A stretch of DNA of 64,000 bases from Oricola cellulosilytica (lineage in GTDB: Bacteria; Pseudomonadota; Alphaproteobacteria; Rhizobiales; Rhizobiaceae). The position numbers and the translations under genes were made by a program. The DNA lies in NCBI RefSeq assembly GCF_019966575.1, contig NZ_JAINFK010000003.1, positions 322,001-386,000 on the forward strand, given 5' to 3'. Below are positions 1-10,302 of the stretch, one piece after another (the stretch's first letter is position 1; each line of letters begins with the position of its first letter). The notes beneath the pieces are model-generated. The model saw nothing but the letters and a program-made list of their open reading frames with translations, had not been told where the DNA came from and ran no database searches.

Positions 1-857
1 GCGATTCTCGCCGCGAAGAGTGGATCGTTGATCAGCGGCCTGCCACGAACCTTTTGATCGCGGGCAATCGCCTTGACATGCGCCAGCGCCGCTCGCGAGA
101 AGCCAACACCGGCGATGTTGGTTCGCTCATGTGTCAGCAGGTATTTGGCGTAGGTCCATCCCTTGTTCTCCTCGCCAACGAGATTTTCGATTGGAACCCG
201 CACGTCGTCGAAGAACACTTCGTTCACCTCATGCGTGCCTTCGAGCAGGATGATTGGCCGGATCGTGATGCCCGGCGTGTCCATGTCGATCAGTAGGAAC
301 GAGATACCTTCCTGGGGTTTTCCCTCAGTCGAGGTGCGTACGAGACAGAATATCTTGTTGGCGTGCTGGCCAAGCGTGGTCCACGTCTTCTGGCCATTGA
401 CGACGTAATGGTCGCCGTCGCGCACGGCACGGGTCTTCAGCGACGCCAGGTCGGACCCTGCGCCCGGCTCCGAATAGCCCTGACACCACCAGTCCGAACC
501 GTTAAGAATACGCGGGAGGTAACGATCCTTCTGCTCCGGCGAGCCGAACTTCATCAGCACAGGCGCGAGCATCTTCAGGCCGAACGGCACGATGCGCGGC
601 GCGTTTGCCGCAGCCGCCTCGTCCTCGAATATTTGCTGCTGAACTGTCGTCCAACCCGCGCCTCCATGTTCCTTCGGCCAATCTTGGGCAAGCCAGCCCT
701 TATCGTTGAGGATGCCATGCCATTGTTCCATGTCGTCGCGGGAAAGATGCTGATTGCGGCGCACCTTTTCCGACAGGGTCCGCGGCAGTCTCTCTTGCAG
801 AAACGCCCGAACTTTTTCGCGAAACGCCAGATCCTCCGCCGAATACGAGATGTCCAT
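1..857 (-). CDS. Acyl-CoA dehydrogenase (N-terminal part; truncated by window edge)
   Basis: The first 285 residues of an acyl-CoA dehydrogenase are visible; the C-terminal third lies outside the window. Such FAD enzymes oxidise acyl-CoA to the 2-enoyl form and pass electrons to ETF. The N-terminal helical domain is followed by the flavin-binding signature YSEPGAGSDLASL at about residues 128-140 and NGQKTWTT near 152-159, both typical of the family. The ATG at 857 is preceded by a strong GGAGGAG ribosome site six bases upstream. It is divergent from the Crp/Fnr-type regulator at 1008, which could control it, but no operator was recognised. The substrate cannot be told from sequence. Confidence 0.93.
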   Translation of the reverse strand, partial: MDISYSAEDLAFREKVRAFLQERLPRTLSEKVRRNQHLSRDDMEQWHGILNDKGWLAQDWPKEHGGAGWTTVQQQIFEDEAAAANAPRIVPFGLKMLAPVLMKFGSPEQKDRYLPRILNGSDWWCQGYSEPGAGSDLASLKTRAVRDGDHYVVNGQKTWTTLGQHANKIFCLVRTSTEGKPQEGISFLLIDMDTPGITIRPIILLEGTHEVNEVFFDDVRVPIENLVGEENKGWTYAKYLLTHERTNIAGVGFSRAALAHVKAIARDQKVRGRPLINDPLFAARI

Positions 858-1007
858 GCCGATACTCCTCCGGAACCGTCGGCAGGCACGCTGCCACGGG
901 GTCACGTCGAAAGCCATACGGATTTCGCGAAGGGCCATCAACCGGGGGATGGCATAATCACGTCGCCCCGGAGACATTCCGCTGTAGCGATACGTGGTCT
1001 ATAGACG

Positions 1008-1820
1008 ATGCAGGGACGCAAACCGGAAGATCAGATGGAAATGCGAATGATGACTGAAGGCGAGGCCATGCACAGCGCCGCCGTCCGTCGACTCAGTTCA
1101 ACTGTCCTGCTCACGACTGAGGAAATCGAGTTCTTCGAGGGACTTCAAAATAACCGCGCCCAACTGAAACCAGACGAAAAGATCATCGCCGATGGCGAGG
1201 AATTCACTGCCAGCTTTCTGATTCGCAAGGGCTGGGCGATGCGCTGGCACGTGACGCCCCTCGGGCGGCGACAGATCATCAAGATCTATCTGCCAGGAGA
1301 CTTCATCGGTCTGCACGTAAACTTCCGGCGCTCCGCAGTCCACAATGTCTCGGCGCTGACCAATGTTGAACTGGCGGCGATCGAGCCAACCCGCATCCTC
1401 GACATCTACCGTAACTATCCGATACTCGCCGCGGGTCTCGACTGGAGCGCTGTGCGCAGTTTCAACATCATTAGTGAGCACAATATCAGCCTCGGTGCTC
1501 GACCTGCGCGACAGCGAATTCTCCACCTGTTCCTCGAGCTTTGGTGCCGAATGCTTTTGATCGAGGAGGCGGACGACGACAGTTTCGACTTTCCGCTTAC
1601 ACAATCGCAGATCGCCGATATCTGCGGACTGTCCCTCGTTCACACAAACAAGTCGATTCAGCATTTGCGGCGCTCGGGCCTGATCGTCTTCGGCAAGGGC
1701 AGACTCCAGTTTCCGGATATCGACGCGGCGGTCGAATTCTGCGATTTCGATGCCAGGTTCTTGGGAGAGTTCCGCACGAAGCGGCCGCCGCACGCTGTGC
1801 TCGCCAGCGGAACCGACTGA
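1008..1820 (+). CDS. Crp/Fnr family transcriptional regulator
   Basis: A 270-residue regulator with an N-terminal cyclic-nucleotide-binding-like beta barrel (about residues 35-140) and a C-terminal winged helix (about 195-235), where LTQSQIADICGLSLVHTNKS forms the helix-turn-helix. I see no N-terminal cysteine cluster like that of FNR, so it is not an obvious iron-sulfur oxygen sensor. The start is uncertain: ATG at 1008 opens the frame, but ATG at 1035 lies behind GGAAG and would give 261 residues. It is divergent from the acyl-CoA dehydrogenase gene. The effector and target genes are unknown. Confidence 0.9.
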   Translation: MQGRKPEDQMEMRMMTEGEAMHSAAVRRLSSTVLLTTEEIEFFEGLQNNRAQLKPDEKIIADGEEFTASFLIRKGWAMRWHVTPLGRRQIIKIYLPGDFIGLHVNFRRSAVHNVSALTNVELAAIEPTRILDIYRNYPILAAGLDWSAVRSFNIISEHNISLGARPARQRILHLFLELWCRMLLIEEADDDSFDFPLTQSQIADICGLSLVHTNKSIQHLRRSGLIVFGKGRLQFPDIDAAVEFCDFDARFLGEFRTKRPPHAVLASGTD

Positions 1821-1842
1821 CTGGACAAGGAAAGGGAGCAAA

Positions 1843-1919
1843 TGGTGATCCCGACAGGATTCGAACCTGTGACCCTCAGATTAGGAATCTGATGCTCTAT
1901 CCTGCTGAGCTACGGGACC
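1843..1919 (-). tRNA. tRNA-Arg (anticodon CCT)
   Basis: A complete 77-base cloverleaf read on the minus strand. The seven-base acceptor stem GGTCCCG pairs with CGGGATC, the T-loop carries GGTTCGAATCC, and the anticodon loop TTCCTAA gives CCT, which reads the AGG arginine codon. The 3' CCA is encoded. It lies just after the stop of the M20 amidohydrolase on the same strand. Confidence 0.97.
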
Positions 1920-1972
1920 ACGCGTTCGCCTGATATCAAGAACGGCCGGATTTTAAAACCGAAATCGGACCG

Positions 1973-3136
1973 TCAGGCGGGAGCATTAGCCTCGGCAAGC
2001 GCCGCCCAGTAGCTGATGCCAAGCGGTATGATCTCGTCATTGAAGTCATATGCTGGATGATGCAGTCCCGCGGTCTCGCCGTTGCCGATCAGGATCATCG
2101 CGCCGGGGCGCGCTTCCAGCATATATGAAAAATCCTCCCCGCCCATCAGCGGGGGCGCCGACGTGTCGACAGCGCTGTCGCCGACGATGCGGGCGGCCTG
2201 CTTTGCCGCGAACACTGCTTCCGCCTCGTGATTGACCGTTACCGGATATCCGTTCCGGTATTCGACTGTCGCGATCGCCCCATGGGCGGCGGCGATACCC
2301 TCGGTGAGTGTCCGGATCCGTACCTCGCCCAGTTTGCGGCTTTCCGCTGAAAGCGTGCGGACCGTTCCGGACATCTCCGCCGTCTCGGGAATGACATTGT
2401 GCGCGCTGCCGGCATTGAATTTCGTCACCGAAACAACGATCGACGAGATCGGGTCGGTATTGCGCGATGCGATGGTCTGCAGTGCGGTGACGAGCTGACT
2501 CGCTGCAACGATCGGATCAACCGTCTGGTGCGGCATGGCTGCATGGCCGCCCTTGCCCTTGATTTCGATGCGGAACTCGTCCGTTGCTGCAAAAAAGGGC
2601 CCCGGGCGGATGGAGAAGGCGCCGGCCGGGACGCCCGGCATATTGTGCATTCCGAACACCCGTTCGATGCCGAAGCGCTCCATCATGCTGTCCTTGACCA
2701 TGGCGTCGCCGCCGCCGCCGCCTTCTTCGGCAGGCTGGAAGATGACGACGATGGTGCCGGCAAAATTGCGGGTCTCGGCGAGGTACTTCGATGCGCCGAG
2801 CAGCATGGCGGTGTGTCCGTCATGCCCGCAGGCATGCATCTTGCCGGCCACCCTGGACTGATAAGCCTTGCCCGTTTCCTCACGGATCGGAAGCGCGTCC
2901 ATATCGGCGCGAAGACCGATGGTCCCGGCGGGACCGCGCGCGCCCTTGATGACGCCCACCACGCCGGTTCGCCCGATGCCGGTGGCAACCTCATCGCACC
3001 CGAACTCACGGAGTTTTTCGGCGACGAAGGCTGCCGTGTCGTGCACGTCAAACAGCAGTTCTGGGTTCATGTGCAGATGCCTGCGCCACTCCGCAACTTC
3101 GGGCTGCAATTGATGAGCACGGTTCAGTATCGGCAT
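1973..3136 (-). CDS. M20 family amidohydrolase (hippurate hydrolase-like)
   Basis: A 387-residue zinc-dependent M20 peptidase/amidohydrolase of the hippurate hydrolase / N-acyl amino acid hydrolase group, which cleaves the amide bond of N-acylated amino acids in the cytoplasm. Metal-binding motifs ACGHDGHTAM (about residue 95) and PAEEGGGG are present, a dimerisation domain lies in the middle, and MGGEDFSYM sits near the C-terminus. I chose ATG 3136 because AAGGA lies 6-7 bases upstream and the protein starts like the family; an open frame extends 30 codons further up but its product is unlike the family. Natural substrate unknown. Confidence 0.92.
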   Translation of the reverse strand: MPILNRAHQLQPEVAEWRRHLHMNPELLFDVHDTAAFVAEKLREFGCDEVATGIGRTGVVGVIKGARGPAGTIGLRADMDALPIREETGKAYQSRVAGKMHACGHDGHTAMLLGASKYLAETRNFAGTIVVIFQPAEEGGGGGDAMVKDSMMERFGIERVFGMHNMPGVPAGAFSIRPGPFFAATDEFRIEIKGKGGHAAMPHQTVDPIVAASQLVTALQTIASRNTDPISSIVVSVTKFNAGSAHNVIPETAEMSGTVRTLSAESRKLGEVRIRTLTEGIAAAHGAIATVEYRNGYPVTVNHEAEAVFAAKQAARIVGDSAVDTSAPPLMGGEDFSYMLEARPGAMILIGNGETAGLHHPAYDFNDEIIPLGISYWAALAEANAPA

Positions 3137-3309
3137 TCGTTGTCCTTCGATTCTTTCTGTCTGCGGACCAGATGGCGGACTCCGCCCGCTGAGGCAAGCG
3201 CGCGGCTTGTCCCACCTTTGCCGCATTCATGCAGCAGCAGGTGCATTGCTTGTTTCGTCACAGGCCCTACCTTAGACAACTCGATCGGCAACATATCAAC
3301 GGAAATAGC

Positions 3310-4473
3310 ATGAACGCGGGAATACTACTGCGCCTGACACGCTCGGCTGCAATCGCATTTCTCTTCTCGTTTCCGGCCGCCGCAGCCCCGGTAATCGTCG
3401 TGGATGCCGCGAGCGGGCGCGTTCTGCACTCCGAGGATGCCTTTCTTCGCTGGAGCCCGGCATCGCTGACCAAGTTGATGACGGCCTATGTGGCGTTTCG
3501 GGAAATTGAATCCGGCCGGCTGAACCTGAAATCCCCCGTCCGCATTTCAACCAATGCGGCACACAACCCGCCTAGCCACATGGCTTATCCGGTCGGCACC
3601 ATCATAACGCTGGAAAACGCCCTGAAGATGATCATCGTGAAGTCCGCAAACGATATTGCGGTGGCGATCGGTGAATCCATCGCCGGAACCGAGGAGGATT
3701 TCGTGATCCGTATGAATCAGGAAGCTCACTTTCTGGGCATGACGGACACCAACTTCGAGAATCCGAATGGCCTGCACGCCGACGGCCAGTATTCAACCGC
3801 TCGCGATCTCGCGATCCTGACACGCGCGATCAGGACTCAATACCCGCAATATGCCGACTTGTTCTCGATCGAGGCCATCCGCGATGGCGAACGGGTCTAC
3901 AAAACCTACAATGACCTCATCGGCCGGTTTCAGGGCGCTGACGGCATGAAGACCGGTTACGTCTGCGAATCGGGTTTCAATCTTGCCGCGTCAGCAACAC
4001 AGGATGGCCGCACCATGATCGCTATCATACTCGGGGAGATAGGACCGAAGGGCCGCGCCGAGCGCGCCGCCACGCTCCTCCAAAAGGCATTCGACACCGG
4101 CGACGAAACGGGGCTGCCGCTGATCACCGATCTCGCCAAGACGCCCGACACCCCGGAGACACCGGTCGACATGCGGCCTATCGTCTGCTCCGACGCGGGG
4201 CGCGCCGCGAGACAAAGCGAACGCGGTGAGCCATTCGATACCGCCTTGCTGACGGATCTGGACCGGCCGCCCGTCGCGGTGGCGGTCGGCAAAGGCGGCG
4301 CCATCGGATCTAGCCGCTCGGCGACGATGGTTCTGGGAAAAATGGTCAAGGAAGTCCCGCTGCCTGCCGATAAACCCGAGCGCGTGACGCTGGTCGACGA
4401 AGACGACCGGGCAAGATATGCCCTGGAGCCGGGCTTCGACGTACCGGTCCCGGATAGGCGGCCGGAAACCTGA
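3310..4473 (+). CDS. D-alanyl-D-alanine carboxypeptidase (PBP5/6 type, S11)
   Basis: A 387-residue periplasmic penicillin-binding protein that trims the terminal D-alanine from peptidoglycan stem peptides. A signal peptide ends near residue 26 (FPAAAAP). The serine-protease triad motifs are all visible: SLTK at 52-55, SAN (KSANDIA) and KTG (GMKTGYVCESG). A C-terminal region of about 130 residues follows the catalytic domain, and it is proline- and charge-rich rather than a clear amphipathic anchor. The divergent neighbour is the amidohydrolase; the CobW gene follows after 5 bases and is probably co-transcribed. Confidence 0.94.
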   Translation: MNAGILLRLTRSAAIAFLFSFPAAAAPVIVVDAASGRVLHSEDAFLRWSPASLTKLMTAYVAFREIESGRLNLKSPVRISTNAAHNPPSHMAYPVGTIITLENALKMIIVKSANDIAVAIGESIAGTEEDFVIRMNQEAHFLGMTDTNFENPNGLHADGQYSTARDLAILTRAIRTQYPQYADLFSIEAIRDGERVYKTYNDLIGRFQGADGMKTGYVCESGFNLAASATQDGRTMIAIILGEIGPKGRAERAATLLQKAFDTGDETGLPLITDLAKTPDTPETPVDMRPIVCSDAGRAARQSERGEPFDTALLTDLDRPPVAVAVGKGGAIGSSRSATMVLGKMVKEVPLPADKPERVTLVDEDDRARYALEPGFDVPVPDRRPET

Positions 4474-4478
4474 CAGCG

Positions 4479-5498
4479 ATGTCGATACCCGTTCATATCG
4501 TTACGGGCTTTCTCGGAGCCGGCAAGACGACGCTGCTGAACAGACAGCTTTCGTCCGGCGACCTCGCCAATACGGCAATCATCGTCAATGAGTTCGGCGA
4601 CGTCGGTATTGACCATCTGCTCGTTGAATCGGCCAGTCCCGCGGACGCGATGATCGAACTGTCCGACGGTTGCCTCTGCTGCACGGTTCGCGGGGACCTT
4701 GTCGATACGCTGGAGCAGCTCTCGCGGCGCGTGAGCGGAGGGACCCCGCTCGAACGCGTGATCATCGAGACCACCGGCCTCGCCGACCCTGCACCAGTCC
4801 TGCAGGTCATCATGGCGGCACCCGGAATTCGAGACCGCTTCCGCGTGGCCGGTGTAGTGACGGCTGTGTGCGCTCTGACGGGTCTCGATAGCCTCGACCA
4901 ACACAACGAAGCGCGGACCCAAGTGGCGCTCGCGGATGTGATCATCCTGACCAAGACGGATATCGCACCGCCCTCTCCCGCATTGATTGCTACGCTGGCA
5001 GCGCTAAACCCCCTCGTTGAACCGGTTGACGCAAATGCGTCCGACGTCTCGCTAACGCTCGACGACGCCACGGTTTCTAACGCTAAAATCACGGATTCGG
5101 GCGCCGGTCACCATAACGATCGCCACCACGACAACGGTATCGAGGCCTTCACACTGACCCATAACCGCCCGATCGACGAGGCGTCAGTCGGAATGTTCGT
5201 TGATCTGTTGCGCTCGACCATGGCGCCAGAGATGTTGCGTATGAAGGGGATCGTCTGGACCGAGCAGTTGGCCGATCAGCCTTTGGTCATACACGGCGTC
5301 CGGTCGGTTTTTGATCCGCCGCAACGGCTTGCGTCCTGGCCCAGCAGTGAACGGAAGACGCGGCTCGTCGTGATATCGAAACACGGCAAGCGGCGGCACA
5401 TCGCTGACCTGTTTGCAGCTTTTACCGGCCAGGCACGCATCGATACGCCGGACCAGCAGGCGATCACTGAAAATCCGCTGGCTATTCCCGGGATGTAG
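4479..5498 (+). CDS. CobW/COG0523 family GTP-binding metallochaperone
   Basis: A 339-residue P-loop GTPase of the CobW/COG0523 family. It has the Walker A motif GFLGAGKTT (residues 9-17), the metal-binding CXCC motif GCLCC near residue 65, NKxD-type TKTD, and a C-terminal CobW_C domain. A histidine-rich linker (GHHNDRHHD) joins the two domains and suggests binding of zinc, cobalt or nickel. The name CobW comes from cobalamin operons, and cobT-cobS lie 1 kb downstream on the other strand, which fits a cobalt role. However, the closest neighbour is a carboxypeptidase gene, and many family members handle zinc. Metal specificity is inference. Confidence 0.9.
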   Translation: MSIPVHIVTGFLGAGKTTLLNRQLSSGDLANTAIIVNEFGDVGIDHLLVESASPADAMIELSDGCLCCTVRGDLVDTLEQLSRRVSGGTPLERVIIETTGLADPAPVLQVIMAAPGIRDRFRVAGVVTAVCALTGLDSLDQHNEARTQVALADVIILTKTDIAPPSPALIATLAALNPLVEPVDANASDVSLTLDDATVSNAKITDSGAGHHNDRHHDNGIEAFTLTHNRPIDEASVGMFVDLLRSTMAPEMLRMKGIVWTEQLADQPLVIHGVRSVFDPPQRLASWPSSERKTRLVVISKHGKRRHIADLFAAFTGQARIDTPDQQAITENPLAIPGM

Positions 5499-5512
5499 TC
5501 CCTGGCGCCGGA

Positions 5513-6568
5513 TTATCCGGAACCTGACCGGCTTTGGACGCTGTCAACAAGAAGGAATTCGAGCAGCAGATTGCGCTGCAGGATCGAATGGTTGTCGTCC
5601 GACACGATCGTCAACCTGGGCGTGCCGTCCGGATCTGTCGAAATTGCGAGGCCTTCCATGTTGTCGATCTGATAAAGCTGATCGGCCTCTAGCAGGATTT
5701 CGCCATCAATGGTGACCCCCTCGCCGATCGCGTTGGCTGCGATCCGTCGCAGACGCATGGCGACACCATCCTGCATGTTGAAACGGCGTTCAAGCAGGAT
5801 GAGATCGCCATCGGACAAAAACTCGCCGTCGGTTACGTCGAAAGCGCCCCGCCTTGTTACCGAAAACTCGAAACTCGAGCCGTCCTCGCGTCGAACAAAC
5901 GCCATGATATTTCCGTCAGGGTCGAGACTGCGCTCGGAAATCCCCACCAGGGCCCCGGCAAGCGGCGTGCGCTCCGGCGAAACGGCGATCGTTTCGAAGC
6001 CCTTGTTGTTCCGCAGTTCATGCAAGGGCACCGGCGGCTGCCATTCCCGTACGAACATTGGCCAATCGCCGTCGGTCAGCGAATATTCGCTGACACGGTG
6101 CAACCGCTCGAAGCTGACGAATACCCGATCGTCTGTAACAGTCACGCCTTCGGCGTCAGTCTCCCATTTGCTATGACTGCTTTCGCCCTTGGCACCTGAC
6201 ATCTCCCGCATGGCGACAGCCGAAAGACCTGTCGGCTTGCGCGCCGCATCCCGCTCGATCGTTCCTGCGAACCAGAAGCCGGTATCTGTCACACCGATGA
6301 AACGCGATTGGTCGTCAAACACGTGGACGCCCGAAAGCGCACCAAAATGCCGGGACGATCCGTAGAGCTCCAGTCCCCCGGCAAATTTCAGAGTGCCGAA
6401 TCGCATATTATTCGAGCCAATTCTGAAATACTCGATCGGACGCACCCTCACCGTGACCTCAATCGCCTCCCCGGCCACATCGGCGAGGACGGCGGGCGCA
6501 AGCGCGAAAAATCCGAAAACAAGCAACGTCAGGCGGCACGGCCGTCCGCTCCTACTGTAGCGCTTCAC
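5513..6568 (-). CDS. Esterase-like activity of phytase family protein (secreted)
   Basis: A 351-residue exported protein. A hydrophobic signal segment (about residues 12-29, ending in LAPAVLA) precedes a beta-propeller-like domain of the 'esterase-like activity of phytase' family; the repeating [17 protein letters not shown] and NMEGLAIS segments are characteristic. Substrate is not known. Its ATG overlaps the cobT stop by four bases, so it is translated from the end of the cobT message. Confidence 0.85.
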   Translation of the reverse strand: MKRYSRSGRPCRLTLLVFGFFALAPAVLADVAGEAIEVTVRVRPIEYFRIGSNNMRFGTLKFAGGLELYGSSRHFGALSGVHVFDDQSRFIGVTDTGFWFAGTIERDAARKPTGLSAVAMREMSGAKGESSHSKWETDAEGVTVTDDRVFVSFERLHRVSEYSLTDGDWPMFVREWQPPVPLHELRNNKGFETIAVSPERTPLAGALVGISERSLDPDGNIMAFVRREDGSSFEFSVTRRGAFDVTDGEFLSDGDLILLERRFNMQDGVAMRLRRIAANAIGEGVTIDGEILLEADQLYQIDNMEGLAISTDPDGTPRLTIVSDDNHSILQRNLLLEFLLVDSVQSRSGSG

Positions 6569-8463
6569 CGCGACACCCGGGGTCTCGTATCACTCGCTTT
6601 TTGCTCCTCGAACAGCCCCGCAAGCTGTTCGGTCATCGCCCCGGCCAATTCTTCGGCGTCGACGATCGTGACTGCACGGCGATAGTATCGGGTCACGTCA
6701 TGGCCAATGCCGATCGCCAGCAGTTCGACATTTGATCGGGTCTCGATCTCCTCGATCACGGCACGCAGATGTCGCTCGAGATAATTGCCCGGATTAACTG
6801 ATAGCGTGGAATCGTCGACCGGAGCGCCGTCGGAAATCATCATCAGGATGCGGCGCTGTTCCGGCCGCATGGCGAGCCGGCGGTACGCCCAGGTAAGGGC
6901 TTCGCCGTCGATGTTTTCCTTCAGCAGTCCCTCGCGCATCATTAGGCCGAGGTTACGACGTGCCCGCCGCCATGGAGCATCGGCACTTTTGTAGATGATG
7001 TGCCGGAGATCGTTCAGCCGCCCCGGCTCCGCCGGTTTGCCGCCCTTCAGCCACGCCTCGCGCGCCTGACCGCCCTTCCAGGCGCGCGTCGTGAAGCCGA
7101 GGATTTCAACCTTCACGCCGCAGCGTTCCAGCGTGCGCGCCAGAATGTCTGCGCATGTTGCCGCAACAGTGATCGGCCGGCCGCGCATCGAGCCCGAATT
7201 GTCGAGCAGCAGCGTCACCACCGTGTCCCGGAAGTTTGTATCCCGCTCGCGCTTGAAGGAAAGCGGGGCGAAGGTGCCGGCCATCTCATCGATGATGATA
7301 CGCGGCAGGCGCGCCGGATCGAGATATCCCTCTTCAAGATCGAAATCCCAAGAGCGGTTTTGTTGCGCCATCAGCCGACGCTGCAACCTGTTCGCCAGCC
7401 GTCCAACCACGCCCTGAAGATTGGCGAGCTGTTTGTCGAGGAAAGACCGCAGCCGGTCGAGTTCGGCCTCGTCGCAGAGTTCCTCGGCGGCGATCGTCTC
7501 GTCGAACTCCGTGGTGAAAATCTTGTAATCGATGCCGGAAAGGATGTCGGTAAAGGGCTGGTCGGACCGTAGAGCCTCGCCTGGTTCCTCCGCGTCGGCA
7601 TCCATGTCCTCGTCCATGTCCTCCGAGGTCGCCTCAGAGACGTCCATTTCACCGGACTCGGGTTGCTCGCTTTCGACTTGTGAATCCTCAGCTTCGGACT
7701 GATCCTCTCCGCCCTCGTCCTGCTGACCTCCCTCGGTCTCGTCGTCGGCGTCCGGCTGGTCTTCGTCGTTCTCTTCATCCTGATCCGGCTCTTCGCCCGA
7801 CATCTCGTCGGCGAGTTCCATCGAGACCAGCATGTCACGCACCGCTTTCGCGAAAGCGGTCTGGTCGTCAATCGATGATTCAAGGTTGGGAAAGCTGTTC
7901 TCAGCCCTTTCGTCGATCCAATCTCGCCAGAGGTCGGCTACTGCGGACGCACCGGGCGGCGTCGGCAGGCCGGTCAGCTTCTCGCGGACTAGCAGCGCCA
8001 CTGCTTCGGAGAGCGGCGCCTGATCCCGCTCGGTAACACCGGCTAGGTTCGATTTGACGAAGCGGTCGTCAATCATTGCGGACAGATTGTCGCCGACGCC
8101 CGGCATGCGCCGGGCTCCGATCGCTTCCACCCGCGCCTGTTCGACGGCGTCAAAAACGGCGCGCGCATCGGCGCCATCGGGCGCAGCCGCCGCGTGTATG
8201 CGGGGATTGTGGCAGGCTGTGCGCAGCGCCATCGAATCGCCGACGCCGCGGGTCACCATGACGTCGTTCTTCGTGATCCGCTTCGGGAGATCCGGCAACC
8301 GCGCGTGCTTGCCGGCAAGCGCGGGCTTGTCGGTTGCGAACACAACTTCGAGTTCTGGCTCGCCGGCCATCGCCCGCATGCAGGACGTCACCGCCCGCTT
8401 CAGCGGTTCGGTGTCAACCGGCTTACCCGGCTTCTTTCGGATGTTGTCGCCAGGCCTCGCCAT
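6565..8463 (-). CDS. cobT: Aerobic cobaltochelatase subunit CobT
   Basis: A 632-residue subunit of the ATP-dependent cobaltochelatase that inserts cobalt into hydrogenobyrinate a,c-diamide in aerobic B12 synthesis. Residues of about 220-310 form a very acidic stretch ([13 protein letters not shown] and similar), as in known CobT, and the C-terminal part is a von Willebrand A domain with the MIDAS motif LLLDNSGSM. Length matches the family. It follows cobS by 23 bases on the same strand, so the two AAA+ partners are co-expressed. The catalytic CobN subunit is not in the window. Confidence 0.96.
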   Translation of the reverse strand: MARPGDNIRKKPGKPVDTEPLKRAVTSCMRAMAGEPELEVVFATDKPALAGKHARLPDLPKRITKNDVMVTRGVGDSMALRTACHNPRIHAAAAPDGADARAVFDAVEQARVEAIGARRMPGVGDNLSAMIDDRFVKSNLAGVTERDQAPLSEAVALLVREKLTGLPTPPGASAVADLWRDWIDERAENSFPNLESSIDDQTAFAKAVRDMLVSMELADEMSGEEPDQDEENDEDQPDADDETEGGQQDEGGEDQSEAEDSQVESEQPESGEMDVSEATSEDMDEDMDADAEEPGEALRSDQPFTDILSGIDYKIFTTEFDETIAAEELCDEAELDRLRSFLDKQLANLQGVVGRLANRLQRRLMAQQNRSWDFDLEEGYLDPARLPRIIIDEMAGTFAPLSFKRERDTNFRDTVVTLLLDNSGSMRGRPITVAATCADILARTLERCGVKVEILGFTTRAWKGGQAREAWLKGGKPAEPGRLNDLRHIIYKSADAPWRRARRNLGLMMREGLLKENIDGEALTWAYRRLAMRPEQRRILMMISDGAPVDDSTLSVNPGNYLERHLRAVIEEIETRSNVELLAIGIGHDVTRYYRRAVTIVDAEELAGAMTEQLAGLFEEQKASDTRPRVSR

Positions 8464-8486
8464 TGTGTCTCTTGTCGTCGGCGCAC

Positions 8487-9473
8487 TCAGCTCAAGACCA
8501 CATTGGCCGCGCTTTCGGCCAGTTCCTCGCTGAAGCAGCGCTGATAGAACTCGGCCACGAGCGTGCGCTCGAGATCATCGCACTTGTTGAGGAAGGTGAG
8601 CCGGAAAGCGAAACCGATATCCTTGAAAATATCTGCATTTTCCGCCCATGTGATCACGGTACGCGGGCTCATCACGGTGGAAAGATCGCCATTGATGAAC
8701 GCCTGGCGCGTTAGGTCGGCGAGGCGCACCATGTTGTTCACGGTCTCGCGCCCATCCTTGGTCTGGTAATGCTTTGCCTTGGCCAGCACGATCTCGACTT
8801 CCTTGTCATGGGGCAGATAGTTCAGCGTCGTGACGATCGACCAGCGGTCCATCTGGGCCTGGTTAATCTGCTGCGTGCCATGATAAAGACCGGTCGTATC
8901 TCCAAGGCCGACAGTGTTGGCGGTTGCAAACAGCCGAAAGGCCGGATGCGGGCGGATCACTCTACTCTGGTCCAGCAGCGTGAGCCGGCCAGACGACTCC
9001 AGCACGCGCTGAATGACGAACATGACGTCCGGACGCCCGGCGTCGTATTCGTCGAACACCAGCGCGACATTGTGCTGATAGGCCCACGGCAGTATACCAT
9101 CGCGAAATTCGGTGACCTGCTTTCCTTCATGAACTACGATCGCGTCCTTGCCCACAAGGTCGATCCGGCTCACATGGCTGTCGAGGTTAATGCGCACGCA
9201 CGGCCAGTTCAGCCGCGCGGCGACCTGCTCGATATGGGTCGACTTGCCGGTGCCGTGGTAGCCAGAAACCATGACACGACGGTTGTGAGCAAAACCGGCC
9301 AGAATCGCGAGGGTCGTGGTCCGGTCGAAGATATAATCTCGGTCGATTTCGGGCACATAAGCGTCGGCTTCCCTATAGGCCGGCACTGTCATGTCGACAT
9401 CGATGCCGAACACTTCGCGCACATCTGCGGAGGTGTCGGGCATGTTTGCGATGTCGAGATCGATCTTGTTCAT
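8487..9473 (-). CDS. cobS: Aerobic cobaltochelatase subunit CobS
   Basis: A 328-residue AAA+ ATPase that works with CobT to power cobalt insertion by CobN. Walker A is GYHGTGKST and Walker B ALVFDEYD; the MoxR-like C-terminal sensor region is present. ATG 9473 was chosen because GAGGA lies seven bases upstream and the protein then begins [10 protein letters not shown] as in close relatives. The J-domain gene lies immediately upstream on the same strand. Confidence 0.96.
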   Translation of the reverse strand: MNKIDLDIANMPDTSADVREVFGIDVDMTVPAYREADAYVPEIDRDYIFDRTTTLAILAGFAHNRRVMVSGYHGTGKSTHIEQVAARLNWPCVRINLDSHVSRIDLVGKDAIVVHEGKQVTEFRDGILPWAYQHNVALVFDEYDAGRPDVMFVIQRVLESSGRLTLLDQSRVIRPHPAFRLFATANTVGLGDTTGLYHGTQQINQAQMDRWSIVTTLNYLPHDKEVEIVLAKAKHYQTKDGRETVNNMVRLADLTRQAFINGDLSTVMSPRTVITWAENADIFKDIGFAFRLTFLNKCDDLERTLVAEFYQRCFSEELAESAANVVLS

Positions 9474-9537
9474 CTTGCGTCCTCGAAATGGCGGGCGCCG
9501 CCTGCACAATGGAGTTCAGTTTTGTCTTGGGCGGCAC

Positions 9538-10161
9538 CTAGCACAGCCCGGCAGTCTTCAACAATTGGTAGGCCTGCACGACATCGCGGAATCGTTCCTC
9601 GGACGTGCGGTCGCCGCCATTTGCATCCGGATGATGCTTCTTCACCAGCGCCTTGTACTGGGTTTTGATGTCCTCGCCGGTTGCGCTCGCGTTAAGCCCA
9701 AGCGTCGCCATGGCCTTGGCCTCGAGCGGCTTCAGCTTGCGCATCTTCGGAATGGACTCGCGCGCCATCCAGTTGGGGTCACGCATCCGCATGGAACGGG
9801 CCGATCCAGACTTCAGGTCGGAAAACACCGGCGCAGAGGACGTCGTCGTCTCGGACTTAGCGGTCCCCATTTTCCAGGTCGGGCGGTTGCCGGTCAGCGA
9901 ATCCTTCTGGAACTTCGCGACATCCTTGTCTGACAAGCCCGAGAAGTAATTGTAGTTCTTGTTGTACTCACGAACGTGATCAATGCAGAAGCTGAAATAT
10001 TGCCCCTCGCGATCGCGGCCGGCAGGCGCCTTGTGCCCGCCGGGCTTCTCGCAGCCCGCCCACTGGCATGCTTGCGAGGAAACCTCCTCCTGCGGGCGCT
10101 TGCGTTTCTTTCCGCCCGGATTGATGCGGATCGAATCAAAGTATTTCGAACTGGTTGTCAT
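9538..10161 (-). CDS. J-domain (DnaJ-like) protein
   Basis: A 207-residue protein with a C-terminal J domain (about residues 140-207) that carries the HPD motif needed to stimulate Hsp70 ATPase (KKHHPDANGG). The N-terminal half has cysteines and a histidine (CQWAGC, FCIDH) that could bind metal. Position next to cobS-cobT and bolA is a familiar arrangement in Hyphomicrobiales, but a role in chelatase assembly is inference. ATG 10161 is preferred over an open frame that begins 15 codons upstream. Confidence 0.92.
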   Translation of the reverse strand: MTTSSKYFDSIRINPGGKKRKRPQEEVSSQACQWAGCEKPGGHKAPAGRDREGQYFSFCIDHVREYNKNYNYFSGLSDKDVAKFQKDSLTGNRPTWKMGTAKSETTTSSAPVFSDLKSGSARSMRMRDPNWMARESIPKMRKLKPLEAKAMATLGLNASATGEDIKTQYKALVKKHHPDANGGDRTSEERFRDVVQAYQLLKTAGLC

Positions 10162-10302
10162 GACCACGGTTATGGGGCGGAGACCGCCTTCAGCAAGGAT
10201 TGACACAGGAAGATTTGGCGCGGCACATCACACCGCAACGTCCCCAAAAACAGGACGCACTGGTTTAACCATCAATGATGGCGGAGGCAAGGTAGGAAGC
10301 AC

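Noticed and set aside
1843-1919. tRNA-Arg(CCT) as an integration site
   Set aside because: tRNA genes of this kind often host genomic islands, but I see no integrase, no second copy of the tRNA 3' end and no accessory genes in the flanks.
4474-5513. Cobalamin riboswitch near the CobW gene
   Set aside because: The gap before the gene is five bases and the region shows no B12-box sequence.
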